Shown here: one piece after another, positions 35,681-46,304 of the stretch | How the letters are laid out: each line of letters starts with the position of its first letter | Position numbering within the stretch: the first letter of the stretch is position 1 | Source of the DNA: Auricularia sp. M13 | Taxonomy: Eukaryota; Basidiomycota; Agaricomycetes; Auriculariales; Auriculariaceae | NCBI GenBank assembly: GCA_037042915.1 | Contig: CM073194.1 | Location: 310,001 to 374,000 of the forward strand | Direction of reading: 5' to 3' | Length of the DNA stretch: 64,000 nt | Notes under the pieces: generated by a model | The model's input: the letters and a program-made list of their open reading frames with translations, nothing else | Databases searched by the model: none | Told to the model about the DNA's origin: nothing | Program-made: the position numbers and the translations under genes

Positions 35681-36653
35681 TTATGATGTAGTACTATCGA
35701 ACCACGGACACGCGGGGGATAAAAGGCATACAGATTTGAGGTGAAAAATTGGCATCCAATCCACAGTCTGGCTGTCGACGTTGTCGGCTTTGTTCTGCGC
35801 ATACAGTACAAAGTCGAATTCGACCAGAACAAGGTCTCCTAATCCGATCACCGTTGAAACCATCTCAGCTCGCGGTGCAGAGAGGCGTTCTCTGGCGTCA
35901 CAAAAATGAATCTGAGGACGACAGACAGCGTGAGTGTCACCGTGACGATATGCATTAGGTAGAGTACGAACGTGTTCTGATTTGGCAGAGTCTCCGTATA
36001 TATGTCCAGGCTGGAACGAGAAAGGAACCGTGTTGCGTTGCGCAATGTCTTCATCGCGTTAGAAGATATTATACGGGAAAGCAAGGAACACATACCAATT
36101 TTCCCATTACTGTAATGCCGGAGCAGTTCTCGAGCAATGCGATACGACGCATCGTCCAAAATATCGATTATGAGATCGACGCGGCCGTCAGGGTCGTCGC
36201 AGTCGACAGCGGACGTGATACCGCCCACGCGGCCGACGGTCCATATGGTCATGGGCATAGGAATTGCGGATGTAGGAGACACAGCTCTGGGGTACGCGAG
36301 AACGCGCGTACGCCCAGGTCGCGTCGAACGGACCGAGGCGAATCGGGCACCACACGGAAGATTCGTGATTGAGAACGTATTTGTACGATAGTCCGCAAGT
36401 GATAGCATTCTATGCAGTCGTCTGTACACGGTGAGAAAGCGGATATACACGCGAATTATATGACGCACGCGTTAAGCTCGTTATTTTCGACCCAGCCTAT
36501 CTTCTCTGGCTCTTTGGCGTCCGGGAACAAGGTACGAACGGTTGCTCGACCTCTGGAAGAAGACGGAGGATAGGCCACGGCCAGCGTGGACGCATGTGCA
36601 TTGGGCTGGAGAGAAATAAGATCGAGAACGGATGTCGGAATGTGGGCAGACAT
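35681..36653 (-). CDS. GDL-family protein 2 (unrecognised family)
   Basis: Exons 36469-36653, 36096-36421, 35972-36048 and 35681-35911 (transcript order) join in phase to 272 residues. The N-terminal block is SVLDLISL ... YPPSSSRGR ... EKIGWVENNELN. The middle block runs RRLHRMLSLADYRTNTFSI to PMTIWTVGRVGGI and on to a DIxDD segment. The C-terminal block has FCDARERLSAPRAEM, GLGDLVLVEFDFVL and FHLKSVCLL. Every intron has the position and phase seen in GDL genes 3-5. All exons are open, so the gene looks functional. A perfect four-unit heat-shock element lies 73-90 bp before the start. The function is unknown. Confidence 0.75.
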
Positions 36654-36725
36654 CACGGGCGAAAGAAACGATTAGGAGGGCATAGAAACGCGGTGTGCAC
36701 GACCCTTTAATTCGCGGACAATGAA

Positions 36726-36743
36726 GAACGTTCTGGAACATTC
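36726..36743 (-). promoter_or_regulatory. Perfect four-unit heat-shock element
   Basis: GAACGTTCTGGAACATTC: four alternating GAA/TTC units with exact spacing, upstream of GDL gene 2 at a distance typical of HSF1 sites. Confidence 0.7.
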
Positions 36744-36915
36744 TGGGACGAGGCCACAGCGGCAATATCCGGAATCACGTGCTCGACTGTCGGTGCGCTA
36801 GCGTTTCGTTGTTTTCGTTTTCGCACGTTCCAGTTTCCTCGCATGCGACAGATATTTTTCATGCGCGTGTCTTGGTAGAGTGTCAAAGAGCGTCGCAATA
36901 TATATCGGGGTAGAA

Positions 36916-37901
36916 CTATGCCATCGGAACGATACACTGGCCACGCGCCAGAAGACATAAGGATCGCAAGTTATAGTACGCCTCTTCCACGCCAGGCTGG
37001 CCGTCCTTGGAGAAACGAGTGAGCCAGACCTCCGCGAGTACGAGATCGCCCTCGTTCAAGTCGCTGACGGGCAACGCGGTCATGGCAGTTCGCGGCGACA
37101 AAAGCACCTCAGTACCATCATAAACCCGATTCTCTAGAGACTAATGCAAGTCAGCATGAGGGTTTCACGGAAGTGCAAGTAAAACCTACCTCGATGCCGT
37201 TGACGGGGGGTATAAAAGTGCGGTTAACCATGATGTCGGGCATCTCCAACGGCATTTGGGCTAAGTGAACTGTTGTCAGCAGGCGTCATCCAATGAGATG
37301 GTGACGAGAGAAACACACTGTAACCTATCTGACCGTGATAATTGCGCTCGAGGCCGCTGGCCACCTCTTGCGCGTGTTTTTCCAAGGGCTTGATGTGCAC
37401 AAAGAACCTCTTCGAACTGGATAAGTCGTCTTGGTGGTAACTGACGCGCGTAATGCGGCCCACGATCCAGAGAGTAATGGGGGCCTGCACGCGGGACTCT
37501 GCCATCGGGTACGATAGCACGCTGATCTTCCAGTCTTGCTCGTTGTCGAATCGCAAGGGCATCAGAATGACGCTGGAAGGTACGCAGGTAATCGAGTAGG
37601 TCAACGATGTTTCGTCGGCCTGGCGATGCATGAAGTGAACGCGGCTGTAGGAGCGGCATGAATGGATGCCGGCGCTCGCGATGGTTAATGCGCACCGGTT
37701 AAGGTCGACGTTATCTTTGAACCACTGAACGGGCTGGGGTTCGGCCGCGTCTGGAAGCATCCTACGCATGCTGTCTAAGGCGAGCTGCTTGCTGGGCGGG
37801 AAAGCGATGTATTTGGAGGTGAGGGTGGGGTGGATGTTAAAGACGCGCGGTGGATCCAGAATACTGCACTTGCAAGGTAGACGGAGGGTATCCACTGACA
37901 T
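36916..37901 (-). CDS. GDL-family protein 3 (unrecognised family)
   Basis: Exons 37696-37901, 37325-37644, 37190-37269 and 36916-37140 join in phase to 276 residues. The N-terminal block has CSILDPPRVF, YIAFPPSKQ and EPQPVQWFKDNVDLN. The middle block is SLTYSITCVPSS ... APITLWIVGRITRVSY ... FFVHIKPLEKHAQEVASGL. The C-terminal block is VLLSPRTAM ... LNEGDLVLAEVWLTRF ... EAYYNLRSLCLLARG. Exons 1, 2 and 4 have the same lengths (206, 320 and 225 nt) as in GDL gene 5. The start matches the MQPASR-type start of gene 5. It looks intact. The beta-rich pattern, with IxxWxVGR at the start of the second module, could suggest OB-like folds; this is not established. The 347 bp to GDL gene 4 hold no other gene. 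Confidence 0.77.
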
Positions 37902-38248
37902 GGGGTCCAAACCGACTGTCGCGAAGTTATCGCTTTAAGTAACGTGCCACGGCCGAACCCTAAACGACCGACGTAGTCCGCCGGAAAGGTCAAGCACTTG
38001 TACTGAATTCCAACTGTTTAAGCGTACCAAACGAATTGGATTTAGCTAGGACTACTACTAATACAAAGGCAGGAACATACCAATACAGAGTCAGCCAGGA
38101 GTTCAACAGGGTTTCATGACACAAGAGGGAGGTTGTCAAGCCGAGATAGTACAACAGTCGCGTACGGTCAACATATCAATATGGAAACAGTCAATGGTGA
38201 GAAGAGAAACCGGCCGAAACTGAAGGCCGCACGCGCCATCCCGTGGAT

Positions 38249-39867
38249 TTACAGTTCCCAGTTCTGAACGGGCACTGCGGCATCAGGGTCGCTCTGCACC
38301 GGTGTGTCATCGAGAATGCAGATCGTCTTCAAGGAATAGTAGGCCGACCAGTTGTCGCGACGCTTCTTGTTCTTGTTCGAAGAGGAGGTGTCGGTGGCGG
38401 CTGACTTGTCGCTGACACGATAGCGCGCCAAGTTGACCTCGACAAGGACCAAATCGCCTTTCTTGAGATCGGTCGCAAAGACCGGTTCCATCTTGTCACG
38501 CGGCGATTTCAGCGACTTGCGTGCGTCCCAGACTGCATCAAAGCTCTCCGTCTAGGGTGTAAATCAGCGAGGTGCTAGCATAATGATAATAAACAATCGC
38601 TTACGCGGTCCATGAACTCGCCCGGAGCCTTGACATTCATCCAACGCGACGCGCGGACATCGTCGTATTGTTCCACTCCTAAGAACCATCAGCGTACGAA
38701 CCGTCGTCTGAATAATCGAACAAACCGGCAGAATCGGTAGTGAAGCGACGGAGGAGGGTCGTAGCTGCGTGGAAGGACCTTGAGCTGAGAAGTTTGACGT
38801 TAACGGACACGCTCTTGGGTAGGTTGCCAGACCCGTCGCGGAGGTAGACTCGGGAAAGCCGTCCGACCAACCAGATGGTAATAGGAGCCATGGTTTGAGG
38901 GCGGCTGGGCAAAGGTCGGCCAAGCACGTGCACACGGTCGCGAGTCGGGTCGTCACAAGTCACGACGCGGGCGTCAGCCGGTACGCGAAGGATCGAGTAA
39001 GTCAGCTCGGTGTCGTTCGCAAAGTCGTGCATGCGATCGATTCGTCTGAATAAGTAGTTAGTTAGCAGATTACGCGGACATATGGAAAAAGCACAATGAC
39101 GCACGTGTTGAGACGGGGCCGTCCTTTCACCCATTGCGTCCCCGCCTCGGGGTACGGCTGCGTAGTACCGCGGTCCTGGAGCGGAGAGATTGTGAGGCAC
39201 GACGCGGATAAGACACAATCACGACGTACTTGATCTTGCGGCTTCTCAACGGGTTTCTTGATCACCACAGGCTTCTCAGACTTGACATCCGCGGCGACTA
39301 CATCGACAGTCGTGACAGAGGGTGAAACATCTAGCACGGAAGTCGTCTCGGTCTCCTTGAGGGGCACTGCCGACAGCTCAGACACCGTGCCCTGTTCCAT
39401 CGCGCTCGTCTAAAGCGCACATTCAGCCTTACGAGATGTCGTATAATCAGGAAACGTTACCGATTCCACTGCGGCAATCGCGTCGTCTCCCTTGTCTTGC
39501 TTCTTCATCTCCTATAGAAACATGTTAACGGCCAGTTACGCACAGTACACACTGAGACGTACTTGCGCTTTCGCGAGCATGGAAAACGTCGAGTGCTCCG
39601 AAAGAGCTCCGTCGTCGTCGTCAGCCTCTGCACCCTCTTCGTTCTCTGTATCGCCCCCTTCTTCCGCTTCGCTGCGCAGCATTAGTGAGCCGATTTCGTA
39701 TAGAACACGAACAACGACGAACTCGTCAATGAACAAAGATCGCCCGCGGCCCTCCTCGCGCTTACTACTCAGGAAAGTTAGTATCAGTCGGACAGGTGAA
39801 GCATACTGCCTTACATATACTTCTTGCCCGCAGTAGAAGTCGAGGATGGTCTGCTACGTTTGGTCAT
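38249..39867 (-). CDS. GDL-family protein 4, long form (unrecognised family)
   Basis: Eight exons in transcript order (39815-39867, 39563-39764, 39461-39511, 39230-39409, 39105-39175, 38726-39045, 38605-38678, 38249-38551) join in phase to 417 residues. The N-terminus is an extension with SKREEGRG-type basic residues, then acidic stretches (EAEEGGDTENEEGAEADDDD) and a Lys/Pro/Val-rich linker. This replaces most of the N-terminal block of its relatives, of which only YPEAGTQWVKGRPRLNT is kept. The 320-nt exon has the standard middle block (LTYSILRVPAD ... APITIWLVGRLSRVYL ... VNVKLL). The last exon holds DARKSLKSPRDKM, LKKGDLVLVEVNLARY, a Ser/Asn/Lys insert, and AYYSLKTICIL. It is the best member for defining the family. 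Confidence 0.78.
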
Positions 39868-40823
39868 GGTGGCAGACAGTCCACGAGTCGGAATGGTGCG
39901 TGAGAACCTTTATAGCCCTTACGGAACGCGCATTCCAGAACTTTGCAGAATATACGCCTCCATTCTCGAGCGTCGCAAGATAGAACATAGCGGCACATGG
40001 AATCGCAGAGAACGGTCGAGAATGGGCCAGCCGGAGGGATAACGAAGACGTTCTGCGGTTATAGAAAACGCGAGAATAATGGAGAACAATCGCAAGCGGG
40101 CTCGAACGTAGACCTTTTGATATATTGACGGTACCGTTGGCGAACGAATGCAATGTAAATATGTAGTTCAATGAATCGCCATATATGTCAGAGCGCTCGG
40201 CGTCGGTGCCAACGCAGCAGTGATCCGTACAATATTCGTTTCTGCCGGAATGTCGACGGTAAGACTTGGAAGCAGAGTCAAGAGCTCTGCGAGGAACTTT
40301 GTAGAATGTTCGAGAATCCCGAGAGCAGAAGAAAGGCCAGAGCACAGTGGAATCTCGCAGAATATTCGAGAATACGAAAGAGCAGCCGAGCGCGATGCTC
40401 AACCTGCGACGCATGCAAGCCTGTAGTAGACGGTATCGAGCAGAAAGACTTGGAAACGTCGTTGCGCGGACATAGTACTGTTGCCATGAGAAGGAGAGGA
40501 GAGAACAAGTCGCGTCTACACGCAAATACAGCTACAGCAAGCCATAGAGTCGAGCCTTGGAGTTCAAAGTGTTGCGTCTGCATAGGCAAATTGTATGCCC
40601 TTGCATCGAGAAGGATTGCAAGTGGACACGATTGGTACGTATTCAGACCTTGCATAGCGCGCGGAGAGCGAGGTGCCTGGCTCGGCGTCAGCCGTTGGCC
40701 TCCAGACCCATGGCCGCGCGCACGCCACAACGAGTCCAAGCTGCAAAAACGTCAAATAAGGTCTGCGGACGGCATGCATAAAAGGCACCACAAGACGTAG
40801 CGCCACCATCCCCGCGAATCGCA
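39868..40823. other. Divergent intergenic region rich in GAA/TTC motifs
   Basis: The region lies between GDL gene 4 (minus) and the 352-residue gene (plus). No gene of its own is supported. It contains two perfect three-unit heat-shock elements (separate entry), a two-unit TTCCAGAA at 39933-39940 about 70 bp before GDL gene 4, and a TATA-like ATAAAAGG at about 40775, some 45 bp before the plus-strand gene. Confidence 0.5.
40305..40372 (+). promoter_or_regulatory. Two perfect three-unit heat-shock elements
   Basis: GAATGTTCGAGAA at 40305-40317 and GAATATTCGAGAA at 40360-40372, each with three alternating units at exact spacing, in the divergent promoter region. Confidence 0.6.
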
Positions 40824-42078
40824 ATGGCCTTCCTCATCGGTGTGTTTGCTGCGCTCATCCTGTCGCGATAATGGTCTGACGCGCCACAGACGACAATACC
40901 AACGACCTCGTTCGTAACCTTTGGCCTGAGCACTTCAACCGCCCGGCCGGCGATCCCGCGGACTACACGGCCTGCGAGTTCTGGCAGGCGGTCCCCTGTA
41001 ACGAAGTCGAACTTTCCGAGTGGCTTCAAATCGTCCCCAACAATTTCTCGTCCGACCGTTCGCGCCCATATATAGTCACTCACGTTCCAGACGTCGAGGA
41101 CGGGATGGAGGATGGTGTCGAGCTGTACGAACTCGGTATACGCTTCACCGGGTTCCTCGAACGCTTCAACCTGGGCACTCTTGGCAACTGGGACGGGTGA
41201 GCATGATATAGTACACGACTTGATATCTGTACTAATACACCTAAACAGCAAGGTGCATGGCGCGGTCAAGGCAGTTCAATCCATGGTTTTGTCGGGTGGC
41301 GGTTACGACGCTGAATGGACTGCGACCTTGCGCGCTCTTAATCGCCTCGCCGCTGTCGTCACGAAGATGGTCAAGCCTGGTCAGGAAGTCAAGCCGCTGT
41401 TCAACGTCGAGGAGAACGGAAACGTCTACATGCAGCGCCGTGTTTTCGTGAAGGTCAGTATGCCTGTTCCAGTCATTGCACTGCAACTGATTTGCTACAG
41501 CCGAACGCAGAGTCCGAGTTCAACGTCCCGTCCGACGTTGCTCACCGTGGTCCCGAACTTCGCGCCATGCAGAACGCGTGGCATCTACAGGACAAGATGC
41601 GCTTCGGCGAACTTTCGCGAAAGGGCGTCGTCAAGCACGCGACGAACGTCATTTTCTCGCAAGGCCACTTCGTCGACGTTACGGCCTACCTCGAGGTGGT
41701 AATTGACAAGAGCGGTCTCGTTCGTGTCCATTTCCGCCCCGAACACGTTTTACTTATCGGCAAAGAGGGCCAGAAGAAGGTATGCTCGTTACGACGGAAG
41801 GTAACATATGCTGATTATGGTGTTAGGGACGCCGCGAGCCAACCTCCTTGTTCAAGATAATCCGACGCGCGGCTCCTTACGCTGCTGTTCCTAGCTATTA
41901 TGACGAGGCCATGGCTCAGACCCAGCAGCTGATGGTGGGCAGTCCGCCAGCACGAGAGAGGGTTGACGGAGAGAATTCGGTGGAGGGCGGTTCGGAAATG
42001 CAAGAGACGCAGAAGGCTGCGGACGCGGTTGAGGGGGGCTCACAGACGCAGGAGACCGATGACGATATGGTTGAGTAA
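40824..42078 (+). CDS. Hypothetical protein V, 352 residues, possible distant GDL relative
   Basis: Exons 40824-40839, 40890-41196, 41249-41453, 41501-41779 and 41827-42078 join in phase. The first exon encodes only five residues and part of a sixth. I do not recognise the family. Residues 10-110 are mixed helix/strand (CEFWQAVPCNEVELSEWLQ, ELGIRFTGFLERFNLG). A helical part follows, and then a strand-rich segment SQGHFVDVTAYLEVV ... VHFRPEHVLLIG. That segment resembles, in its spacing only, the GDLVLVEVxLxR ... LKTICIL block of the GDL family; homology is not proven. The tail is acidic and Gln/Glu-rich with a repeated GGS-MQET/QTQET unit. It is the only gene between 32.6 and 47 kb on the plus strand. 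Confidence 0.68.
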
Positions 42079-42102
42079 GTTCTATTATCGATACGAATGT
42101 CC

Positions 42103-42800
42103 TTAGCGCTCGGTTTTGGTACGCGTGTGCTCGATAATTGGTAAATCATATTCGCAGTTATTCACATTGAATGCAGTGCAGCGCGGTTGGAGACAGTCTC
42201 TTCGGTAAGGACGCTGTAGCAAAATGAACAAAATGCACGGTGAGGGTGAGCGGAAGCGTGCGACTCGCCGAATAAGAAAGTCCCGAACTAGATCGTAGTC
42301 GCCATCGCACATATGAGTCGGCGCGGACGAAGGATCGGCAGTGCAGTGCTTGATAACGAGTATATCACCTTTCCAATCACACTTGCCGTCTGTATAGACC
42401 GACAGAACGAGGTTGACAGTTCGCGCAATGGTTTGCGGCTGAGTAAAGACAGTGAACGCGTTTTTGCACGAACGGTCGCCGCCGTCGTCCTGAGGGAAAA
42501 TATAAGCCTTGCGTTGCCATTCGCCACTCTGGACGCGGTCGCGGTTGTGGAAGGACGTCGGCGTCATCCAGTGATGGATAAGGAGATGCTGTAGGGTGAT
42601 GCGACCAGTGAAGTCGAAGTCCACGGCAACTGACACAGCGTGGGATCGACTGCACATGGCACCGAGGAAGAAGGCGCGGTACAAGGCGGGGTAGGCCTTC
42701 GAACTATAATCAGGGTCTGCGCGAGCGACAAGACGTAGCCACGTACGGGCACACGGTTTTTGATTTCGTGGTCAAGGTCACGCACAGCACTGTCGTCCAT
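42103..42800 (-). CDS. Y-family protein 1 (unrecognised family)
   Basis: Exons 42755-42800 and 42103-42716 join in phase to 219 residues, using a short 38-nt intron. The protein shares with Y-family protein 2 the order PD at the second-exon start, HAVSVAVDF, a variable middle with histidines, a Val-Asn pair (TVNLVLSV), and CDWKGDILVIKHC. I do not recognise the family. The WxGDxLV motif recalls the GDLVLVE motif of the neighbouring GDL genes, so a very distant relationship is possible. A perfect three-unit heat-shock element lies 11-23 bp before the start. The C-terminal 60 residues have no equivalent in copy 2 and may be mis-modelled. Confidence 0.6.
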
Positions 42801-42810
42801 GGTGAGGAGA

Positions 42811-42823
42811 GAACGTTCACGAA
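42811..42823 (-). promoter_or_regulatory. Perfect three-unit heat-shock element
   Basis: GAACGTTCACGAA, immediately upstream of the Y-family 1 start codon, so probably within or next to its 5' leader. Confidence 0.5.
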
Positions 42824-42970
42824 TGAAGTTGAGGCAGACACGGGGGAAGGAAACGAAATGCGATTCGGAACGCGAATTGGTATTTAACTAGTACAGTACG
42901 GGCGCACGTCAAAGAGACTTCTCGGTGCCGCTACTCCAAGCCACCTAACTTGCACTACGGACAAGGCACA

Positions 42971-44043
42971 TTAGCGACGGATCGATCTGGACCAACCAAA
43001 GGAGAAACTCACAAACGAGTTACGGTTACAAGCGCGATTGTGGCATTCAAATGGCGCGGTCCAGGACTTCCAAGGCGGGATGCAAGGCGGAGGCAGGAGA
43101 GCATAACGAGGGTCGATAGGAATCGCCAAGCACGACCGAGCGGTGCCCACGTTCCTGATCATTGACGGACACGACGCCCGGCACGGTTTGGTGAACGCAG
43201 AGTTCGACGTGTAGTACGTAAAGCCGCGACGCTCGTACTTCTCCAAGACCTTCCTCGGGATATTGGCATGAGCATAGGCGTCGTAGGCAAGGGTGAGATC
43301 GGGAAACATGATGAGGATGTGGGACGGCGTGAAGATGTTCATGACAGGCGTGGAATGGAAACCGCGAACGGGGTCGATGGCGTGATCAGTGCGGCTATGC
43401 AGAACGTCGACTTGGGTCTTCAACTGATGATTGTACCACGTCGTGACTTGCTCCAAAAAACGCATCGGGGAGCCAGCGTACATATGCCCCAATGTATCAA
43501 AGCGGTTGATCATCACATAGCCGGCCACGCGTAAGGCCTGCTCGATGATCTGCCAAACGTCGACGCGTTAACATTCGTGCACGAACAAGGTCATAGAGCG
43601 CGTACTTGGGCGGGCGCGCCTCGCGCAGAAACAATGTCGAGGTCTTTGAGGAGCCAATCGTCGCGGTTGAGTATGAACGCCACAAGCCAGGACCCAGTGA
43701 TGCCGCCGTTGGCGAACCCGAGTGCGTCCAGAAAAGCGGGAGGATGTGGGAAGAAGGGCCTGAGTTTCTCGTACGCGCGTACGCATAGCTCAGAGATCAT
43801 AGCCGCAAGTTTCGCGGTCGCCGTCGTCGTCTTCCGTCGCTCTTCGGAGATGTCGAGTATGAGTTGGCGATTCGTAACGCTGAAAAAGTTCATGTTAGTT
43901 CAGTCGTCGAGACATTCATCGAGCGGCAAGTCTCACCCGGAGAAGTCGAACGCCGGATCGCGTTGAGGCATTGGACGCATGTCGGCAGTCAAATGCGTGA
44001 TATGTGAATAGGCCGGGAGCCATTGAGGACGGTGGTGATACAT
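42971..44043 (-). CDS. Nucleotidyltransferase-fold-like protein Z1
   Basis: Exons 43937-44043, 43606-43879 and 42971-43549 join in phase to 319 residues. The second exon has GGITGSWLVAFIL followed after about ten residues by LLKDLDIVS. This Gly-Ser ... Asp-x-Asp spacing is the signature of minimal nucleotidyltransferase folds. Downstream come a GFHSTPVMNIFT block and VLEKYERRGF, as in a large set of Agaricomycete proteins of unknown role (from memory). Z2 at 47084-48391 shares this order and the intron after the Asp-x-Asp exon. Substrate and activity are unknown. The C-terminal 50 residues are less certain, since an unrecognised last intron is possible. Confidence 0.68.
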
Positions 44044-44228
44044 CGTTGAGCGACGAGGTGCAGGGGAGGAGGACGAAAGGACGGAAAGAAGGAGCTGTGG
44101 TCGAGGCCCGCTTAAGCTGGTCCGGCCTTGTAACCTTGTTGTACATGACGCCACCAGCTCCGGCGCCGGCAACGACATCGACGACGAGGAGCACAATGTG
44201 GACGTCGGAGGGACAGTGATTCATAGTG

Positions 44229-45206
44229 TCAAACATTGAGCTCGTACGAATCCGCGCGCGCGAGGATACAGAAGGATCGCGTATGGAAATAACACCGCTC
44301 GCGTTGAGGCTCATCCGGTTGCATATGGCGTGCGAGCCAGAGTTCAGCTAGAACGAGGTCCCCAACGTTCAAATCCGCGGGCTTGACGGCAGGCATATCG
44401 TTGCGCGGGGAGGCCAGGCCAGCGGACGCGTCCCAGCAATGAGTCATGAGATGCTGTAAGTTGAACGGTCAGACGACGAGACCATGTCACAAACATGGGT
44501 ACGAACCGCGACGCCATCTTCGCTCACGGTGCGCGGAGAATAGCATATCATCGGCGGAAGATCATTCGGGATTATGCCTGCTCTATCAATGTTAGTATGG
44601 GCGGTTCGCGCGCAGCTACGACGAGACTTACACTCCAGAGGCGCGCTAAACGCGACTTGCAGTGCCAAAGCGTGCTTGTGGACGACCTTATCCAAAGGAT
44701 CCACGCACACGTTCCATTTCTTCGGTTTACCGCCCTCGTCGACCTCCAGTTTGTTGTACACGACGCGCGCGCAGACCCAGATGGTAATAGGATCGCGATT
44801 CTCGTGCAATAGATTCTGGCACAGAAGACTGACGCGGGGACGGCCTCCAAAAGGATGCATAATCGGTAAAAGCGTCGCAGTGGCCGGAATCCGCGCCGCT
44901 GAATAGGTACGAGTGGCGTCGTCGTAAAATTGGTGAAAATGATGAAGGCGTCTGAGCAACAATATGATTAATAGCGAGATCCGGTAATAGCAGCAGTACT
45001 GACTCGTTCAGGTGCGGATTATTCTTCACGTACTGGACAGGCTGGGATTCACAGGCCTCAGCGAGAACGTTGTAGTATGTGGTCCACGCAAGAGCTCGAG
45101 TAGGAGGAAACGAAAGCAGCTTGATGGTAGACACGTCGTTCGTGTTCAACAACCCATGTAGATCAAGGATACTATAGCGGAGCGGCACACGAGAGGCGGG
45201 CTGCAT
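44229..45206 (-). CDS. GDL-family protein 5 (unrecognised family)
   Basis: Exons in transcript order are about 45001-45206, 44632-44951, 44507-44577 and 44229-44453, with lengths 206, 320, 71 and 225 nt. The N-terminal block has YSILDLHGLL, LLSFPPTRAL and SQPVQYVKNNPHLNES. The middle block has DDATRTYSAARIPAT ... DPITIWVCARVVY ... CVDPLDKVVH. The C-terminal block has WDASAGLASPRNDM, LNVGDLVLAELWLARH and YFHTRSFCILARA. The first intron is odd: keeping phase needs the exon to end before AGTACT, while the usable GT lies one base further on and would shift the frame. GDL gene 1 shows the same one-base displacement. Unless an unusual splice site is used, this copy is damaged at that point; everything else is open. 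Confidence 0.65.
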
Positions 45207-45657
45207 GTCGACGGGTTGGGCACAGGCGGGTTGGGCGCCGGCGGGTTGCGCGCTGACGGTACCTCTTTAAAGGAAAGCCGCGGACGTAACTCTAACTGAC
45301 GATGGTGGCGTACCGTAAAAACTAGACGGCAGATGGTATGCCTCGCAAGCAGGCAGTCTGCACGTTGAAAGACCGAACGGGTTAGACAGTGTCTGCATAC
45401 GATGCAGCGCCGTTGCGGCGCATCGGACTCACGAGCTGTCGATAGCAGTACCAAGGCACCATTTTGCGTTACAGCCATGCGGTTGTGTACAAGCACGCGG
45501 CAACAAACAGCGTAGGCGCGAAGATACCTTTGCTGACAGTCGTCGTGGATTGGAGAAAGGCAGAGTGCTTTGAGCGCCAAATTCACTCCGAAAAGATCCC
45601 GATGCAACCATTTCAAGAATTCGGATTTAGTGTACAAACTGGATGGAAACGGAAAGG
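45207..45657. other. Intergenic region, short GC-rich tandem units
   Basis: No supported gene. Directly upstream of GDL gene 5 three imperfect units of GGCGGGTTGGGC-type sequence occur at about 45208-45250. Confidence 0.4.
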
Positions 45658-46304
45658 CTACATATCGACAGTCGTAGTCGGAGGCACACCACGATCCCTG
45701 GACTCGGCAAGAGCACACAATACAAGCGACGCCCACCTAATATTCAAGTCGACGAAAAAAAACTCCGGTCCGCGACCCATGACCAACACGTCTCCACGCC
45801 AAGCGCCGAGCGGGTGTCCCTCGTGGTGAATGCAACGGTTGACGGGTTGCGATGAGCCGGCGCCCCGGAAAGCTCGAATGGCGAAGTTGTCGTTAGTGCG
45901 TTCCACAGCGACATCCGTGTGCAACACAGGGCCGCGAAGGAAAGGTGATATATGCTCTTCGAAAACACGGACGTAAGGAGGCGACGGTGTAAGCCCGAAG
46001 TCTACAGCCACAGTCACGGCGTGAGGAACGCCGTTGAAGGGAATGAAGATGGCCTTGACGTGACGACGGATGATCAAGGTGCAATCAGGATCCTGCAAAG
46101 GCAGCGTTAGTCGGTCAGTGAGGAGGCGTGAAAACATCATACGCGAGCAATCCGCCGCAATAGATCAAGGCGGGGGGGAGGCATGTGCGGGGGCGGATGA
46201 GGGTCTTCGTATGGCGGAGGAGATGGCGCTCGACCCAACCCGTCCGGGTCCTCGTGCGCATCGTCGGCGGGGGGTTGCGGCCTCGGGAAAGAATACGTGG
46301 GCAT
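45658..46304 (-). CDS. Y-family protein 2 (unrecognised family)
   Basis: Exons 46143-46304 and 45658-46092 join in phase to 198 residues. The first exon gives a disordered Pro-rich leader (PRPQPPADD, SPPPYEDPHPPPHMPPP). The second starts with DPDCTLIIRRHVKAIF and carries HAVTVAVDFGLT, HISPFLRG, a RAFRGAG block, VNRCIHHEG and GAWRGDVLVMGRG. These match Y-family protein 1 in order and spacing, and the intron before DPD is at an equivalent place. I do not recognise the family. It lies next to GDL gene 5 on the same strand, as copy 1 lies near other GDL genes. Confidence 0.66.

Noticed and set aside
38249-39867. GDL genes as captured pieces of replication protein A
   Set aside because: No recognisable RPA motif or zinc finger; the OB-like impression rests only on strand pattern, so the label was not used in the calls.
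45146-45736. A 196-codon minus frame with several CxxC pairs as a possible zinc protein
   Set aside because: It overlaps the start of GDL gene 5 in another phase, and the Cys pairs do not form a known zinc-binding pattern.
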